Assembly (NCBI GenBank): GCA_963703665.1
Contig: CAVPFB010000010.1
Coordinates: 357,977-421,976 of the forward strand
Direction: 5' to 3'
Length of the DNA stretch: 64,000 bases
Origin: AP-15 sp963703665
GTDB lineage: Bacteria > Pseudomonadota > Alphaproteobacteria > ATCC43930 > CGMCC-115725
In this document: positions 61,035-64,000 of the stretch, piece after piece
Layout: the number at the start of each line of letters is the position of its first letter
Numbering within the stretch: position 1 is the first letter of the stretch
The notes under the pieces: model-generated
Seen by the model: only the letters and a program-made list of their open reading frames with translations
Told to the model about the DNA's origin: nothing
Databases searched by the model: none
Translations under genes and position numbers: made by a program

Positions 61035-62211
61035 ATGGCGATCATCGGGCGTATCGCGGAATTTCACGACGAGCTGACGGAATGGCGGCACGACATCCAC
61101 GCCCATCCCGAGCTCGGCTTCGAGGAGCAGCGGACCTCCGATCTTGTCGCGCAAAGGCTCGCCGAATTCGGCGTCGAGGTGTTTCGCGGCATCGGCAAGA
61201 CCGGTGTCGTCGGCCGGCTGCGCGCCGGCAATTCGCCGCGCTCGATCGGGCTGCGCGCCGACATGGATGCCTGCCGATCGAGGAGGCGACCAACCTTCCC
61301 TACCGCTCGCAGACATGCCGGGCGCATGCATGCCTGCGGCCATGACGGGCACACGACGATGCTGCTCGGCGCGGCGCGCTATCTCGCCGAGACCCGCAAT
61401 TTCGACGGCACCGTGCATCTGATCTTCCAGCCGGCCGAGGAGGGGCTCGGCGGCGGCGCGGCGATGGTCGCGGACGGGCTGTTCGACCGCTTTCCGTGCG
61501 ACGCGATCTTCGGCATGCACAACCGGCCGGGGCTGGCGGTCGGCAAGTTCCAGATCCGCACCGGGCGCGATGATGGCGGGCGGCGCCTATTTCGACATCG
61601 CCGTCACCGGCCGCGGCGCGCATGGCGCACGGCCCGAAGCCGGGATCGACCCGGTGGTCACCGCGAGCCACATCGCGATCGCGCTGCAGACGATCGTGTC
61701 GCGCAACGTCCGGCCGCTCGACACGGCGGTCCTCAGCGTGACCCAGATCCACGCCGGCGAGGCCTACAACGTCATTCCCGAGCGCGCCGTGATCCGCGGC
61801 ACCGCGCGCTGCTTCAGCCGCGAGACGATGGCGATGATCGAAGCGGAACATGCGGCGCATCGCGGCGGGCGTCGCGGGCGGCTTCGGCGCCACGGCCGAG
61901 CTCGATTTCCGCCTGATCTTCCCGCCGCTCGTCAATGACGAGGCCGAAGCCCGCTTCATCGCCGATGCCGCGGCCGAGCTGGTCGGCGACGACAACGTCA
62001 ACCGCGACGGCGAGCTGGTGATGGCGTCGGAGGATTTCTCCTACATGCTCGAACAGCGGCCCGGCGCCTATATCCAGATCGGCAATGGCGACGGCGCCGA
62101 GGGGGCGGCTGCGAGGTGCACAACCCCGGCTACGATTTCAACGACGCCGCCCTGCCGCTCGGCGCCAGCCTCTTCGCCCGGCTGGCCGAGCGGAAGCTCG
62201 CCCGGGGATAA
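61035..62211 (+). CDS. M20 family amidohydrolase (hippurate hydrolase-like; five frame changes)
   Basis: A deletion (about 61271) and a compensating insertion (61316), two more insertions (61566, 61849) and a net -1 near 62103 lie in an otherwise complete M20D peptidase of about 390 residues. It begins MAIIGRIAEFHDELTEWRHDIHAHPELGFEE. 'RMHACGHDGHTTMLLGAARYLAETRNFDGTVHLIFQPAEEGLGGG' has the metal-binding His/Asp and catalytic Glu. 'MMAGGAYFDIAVTGRGAHGARPEAGIDPV' is the dimerisation domain. 'MASEDFSYMLEQRPGAYIQIG' and 'VHNPGYDFNDAALPLGASLFARL' close the chain. It would cleave N-acyl amino acids or similar amides. Confidence 0.88.
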
Positions 62212-62300
62212 GGCACTCCCCCGCATGACCAGCGGCACAGCCGCTCGCCTATTTCGTCTTGGCTGGGCTTGGCCCGGCCATCTACGCCTTTGGTCGCCTG

Positions 62301-62337
62301 AAGCAAAGACGTGGATACACGGGACAAGCCCGCGCAA
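62301..62337 (+). repeat. 37-base dispersed repeat, copy 2
   Basis: Matches 16224-16260 at 33 of 37 bases in the same orientation. It lies in the 185-base gap between the M20 amidohydrolase and the GST gene. Confidence 0.65.
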
Positions 62338-62396
62338 GACGAGTTCCATATTCCTCGGACGGCGTCACGCTTACGCGAGGTGGGCGAGGGTGCTTG

Positions 62397-63119
62397 CTAC
62401 GCCGGGGCCGGGATCGCGCGCTGGTTGTACATGATCTTGCGCATCTGCTCGCGCTCGGCGGCGCTCAGGGTGGCCGGGTCGACCCGCAGGTTGTTGCCGG
62501 TCTCCATGCCGCGCTTGACCGCCGGGCGGTTGCCGACCTCGTCGAACCAGCGCTTGAAATGTTTGAACTCGCCGATGTCCTGGCCCTGGGCCTCGGCGTT
62601 GACGGTCCACGGATAGGAGATCATGTCGGCGATCGTGTATTCGTTGCCGGCGAGATACTTGCGGTCGTAGAGCCGGTTGTTCATGACGCCGTAGAGCCGG
62701 TTGGCCTCGTCGGTGAAGCGCCGGATCGCATAGGTCAGGTCGCCCGCATCGGGCCCGGCGCGGCGGAAATGACCGCATTCTCCGAGCTTCGGCCCCTGAT
62801 TGGCCATCTGCCAGATGACCCACTGGGTGACCTCGTATCTCCCGCGCAGGTCCTGCGGGAAAAAGCGGCCCTCCTTCTCGGCGAGGTACATCATCATGGC
62901 CCCGAACTCGAAGACGCTGATCGGCGCGCCGCCGCCCTTCGGGTCGTGGTCGACCAGCACCGGCATGCGGTGGTTGGGGTTGATTTTCAGAAATTCGGGC
63001 TTGAATTGGTCGCCGCGCCCGATATTGCACGGCACGAGGTTGTATTTGAGACCCAGTTCTTCCAGCAGGATCGTGACCTTCTTGCCGTTCGGCGTCGGCC
63101 AAAAATGGAGATCGAGCAT
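62397..63119 (-). CDS. Glutathione S-transferase, YfcG/Nu-class-like
   Basis: The 240-residue protein begins MLDLHFWPTPNGKKVTILLEELGLKYNLVPCNIGRGDQFKPEFLKINPNHRMPVLVDHDPKGGG, with the 'PTPNG' active-site loop of the disulfide-bond oxidoreductases related to E. coli YfcG. 'VFEFGAMMMYLAEKEGRFFPQD' and the C-terminal 'YLAGNEYTIADMISYPW' fit that class. The N-terminal Thr-Pro-Asn motif rather than Ser or Cys distinguishes it from the GST at 58885. The ATG at 63119 has aaggac upstream; a longer reading frame has no support because it would run into the tandem repeat. Confidence 0.92.
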   Translation of the reverse strand: MLDLHFWPTPNGKKVTILLEELGLKYNLVPCNIGRGDQFKPEFLKINPNHRMPVLVDHDPKGGGAPISVFEFGAMMMYLAEKEGRFFPQDLRGRYEVTQWVIWQMANQGPKLGECGHFRRAGPDAGDLTYAIRRFTDEANRLYGVMNNRLYDRKYLAGNEYTIADMISYPWTVNAEAQGQDIGEFKHFKRWFDEVGNRPAVKRGMETGNNLRVDPATLSAAEREQMRKIMYNQRAIPAPA

Positions 63120-63140
63120 CGGAAAGTCCTTTTGGTTGGT

Positions 63141-63204
63141 TGATGGCTGGTCTGGGTGACGGCTTGTCTCGGTGATGGCTGGTCTGGCTGATGGCCGGCT
63201 GAGC
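63141..63204. repeat. Four 16-base tandem units in the leader of the GST gene
   Basis: Units at 63141, 63157, 63173 and 63189 share tga[t/c]ggc[t/c]-ggctg-type bases; the first and third differ at a single base. The array starts 22 bases upstream of the GST start codon and would be transcribed in its leader on the reverse strand. Confidence 0.85.
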
Positions 63205-63335
63205 GGCTTATGTCCAACCCGCTGTGGTCCGAAAGCATATCGGCTTGGCGCAGCCGTGTCATCGAAGCGAGAAGCCATCGAGGGCTGCGAACCGCACGGC
63301 GCGCTCCGGCGAGCGTAGGCCAGCGCCGCTGTGGA

Positions 63336-63677
63336 TCATAGGTCGGTCTCGGTCGTCTGACCGGGGAACAAGGTGGCGCGGCTCCACTCCGACCAGTCCC
63401 CGTTGACCGGATTGTTCGGGTCGCGGTCATGGCGCCAGCAGATGGTTTCGGCGTTTGGGGCCACGACCTCGTGTGTGTGGCCCTTGGTCATCACGAAGTC
63501 CTTGGTGGCGACGTAGCCGTTCTGCCGCTCGTCGCAATCGCTGCTCCTGGTGATCACCGCCTCGACGTTGACCCGGTCCCAGGTCGGGTTGTCGAGGATC
63601 AGGGTCGCCGATTTGCTCGAACCCGAGGAACAGCCCGAGAAGACCAGCAGCGCCGACAGCCAGACCCGGTAACGCAT
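63336..63677 (-). CDS. Small putative lipoprotein
   Basis: The 113-residue product has a signal peptide ending in a lipobox, MRYRVWLSALLVFSGCSSGS, with Cys the likely lipidated residue. The mature part contains 'ATLILDNPTWDRVNVEAVITRSSDCDERQNGYVATKDFVMTKGHTHEVV' and 'ICWRHDRDP'. The Cys pair may form a disulfide. It is a predicted outer- or inner-membrane lipoprotein of unknown function. It lies 10 bases after the truncated RND gene on the same strand. Confidence 0.72.
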   Translation of the reverse strand: MRYRVWLSALLVFSGCSSGSSKSATLILDNPTWDRVNVEAVITRSSDCDERQNGYVATKDFVMTKGHTHEVVAPNAETICWRHDRDPNNPVNGDWSEWSRATLFPGQTTETDL

Positions 63678-63687
63678 CCCCGCCTCC

Positions 63688-64000
63688 TTAAGGTTTGAGA
63701 GCCGTTTGGATCGTTGCGGTGTACTCTCCCGAGTTCGTTGTGTACAGCGACGAAAAACCCGGATCGATGCCGACTGTGGACACTGTCATCTGATAGTCAG
63801 CCGGGCGGATGACTTTGCGAATCAGATCTTCAACCTTGGCAACGTATTGCTCCGTAACTTCAATGCGCGTGCCCGTAGGTGCTTTCAAGTCGATCGTGAA
63901 TTGTGCGGCATCTGTACGTGGGAAATAAGCCACTCCCAGAAAAGGATAGACAGCCAGGCTCGCAAGAAACACGAGCAGCAGAATGACGACTGTTAAGGCC
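63688..64000 (-). pseudogene. Truncated RND efflux permease (runs off the window)
   Basis: The reverse frame is open to the edge and reads '..ALTVVILLLVFLASLAVYPFLGVAYFPRTDAAQFTIDLKAPTGTRIEVTEQYVAKVEDLIRKVI'. It then ends 'SSLYTTNSGEYTATIQTALKP' before a TAA at 63688. This is the segment after the sixth membrane helix of AcrB/CusA-type pumps, where the second large periplasmic domain begins. The chain stops about 85 residues into that domain, leaving half of the pump missing. A lipoprotein gene follows at once. Base composition is markedly less GC-rich than the rest of the window. Confidence 0.72.

Noticed and set aside
63120..63278. Longer N-terminus for the second GST
   Set aside because: The extra residues translate a 16-base tandem repeat. 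The ATG at 63119 begins the conserved thioredoxin fold.
1..64000. tRNA, rRNA, riboswitch and transposase genes
   Set aside because: I found no cloverleaf, rRNA or DDE/tyrosine-recombinase motif by eye. A tRNA or covariance-model scan would settle this.

Overview
The window is 64 kb of a GC-rich bacterial chromosome. Dense coding, no rRNA or tRNA, and several markers suggest a soil- or plant-type alphaproteobacterium of the Rhodospirillales/Hyphomicrobiales kind: an HpnM/MlaC-type protein, a PP2C-kinase fusion, a short PutA without a DNA-binding domain, amtB-amtB-glnK, several CaiB/BaiF CoA-transferases, and dispersed palindromic repeats of the 'tcattcccg' type. This placement is inferred from gene content, not from a marker-gene tree. 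A short AT-richer patch (about 4.06-5.04 kb) and the right edge (after about 63.69 kb) differ in composition.

Layout. 0-5 kb: the start of an alpha/beta hydrolase, a decayed GloVer-repeat fragment among palindromic repeats, a TauE/SafE permease, a DUF35 plus thiolase-like pair, a membrane protein and a GIY-YIG nuclease. 5-13 kb: a FadB-like fusion (frameshifted), RidA, a luciferase-like monooxygenase, a beta-hydroxyacid dehydrogenase, an amidohydrolase, a fragment duplicating the M3 peptidase N-terminus, and a two-domain ABM protein. 13-21 kb: M3 oligopeptidase, Tat-exported carbonic-anhydrase-like protein, secreted phosphoesterase, CoA-transferase and methyltransferase. 21-33 kb: nadA with a recognisable promoter and palindromic operator, nitroreductase, quinone oxidoreductase, two MFS transporters, multicopper oxidase, a split TPP-dependent decarboxylase beside panC, and a hydantoinase followed by a 37-residue membrane protein. 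33-43 kb: the PP2C-kinase fusion, a nitrogen module (amtB, disrupted amtB, glnK) behind a sigma-54-like promoter, an FtsH-family protease, a Na+/H+ antiporter and an MlaC/HpnM protein. 43-53 kb: catabolism, with malate synthase divergent from a DSD1/BhcC-type aldolase, an aromatic-acid transporter divergent from an HpaB-type hydroxylase, and a TauD-epoxide hydrolase-FAH operon. 53-64 kb: an OmpA-domain protein, PutA, a CaiB-GST-CaiB cluster, an M20 amidohydrolase, a second GST, a lipoprotein and a truncated RND efflux gene.

One property cuts across the window. Eleven genes whose full-length products are clearly recognisable are broken by about 21 single-base frame changes, 17 of them insertions, plus one in-frame stop. 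In every case the protein continues with conserved motifs in the next frame. The bias to +1 insertions points to uncorrected sequencing or consensus error more than to real decay, so I annotate these as full-length frameshifted genes and give the sites.

Functionally the region is mainly carbon and nitrogen scavenging: ammonium uptake and P-II signalling, proline, hydantoin and amide breakdown, aromatic and acyl-CoA metabolism, and glyoxylate use. No CRISPR array, prophage or insertion sequence with a transposase was seen.
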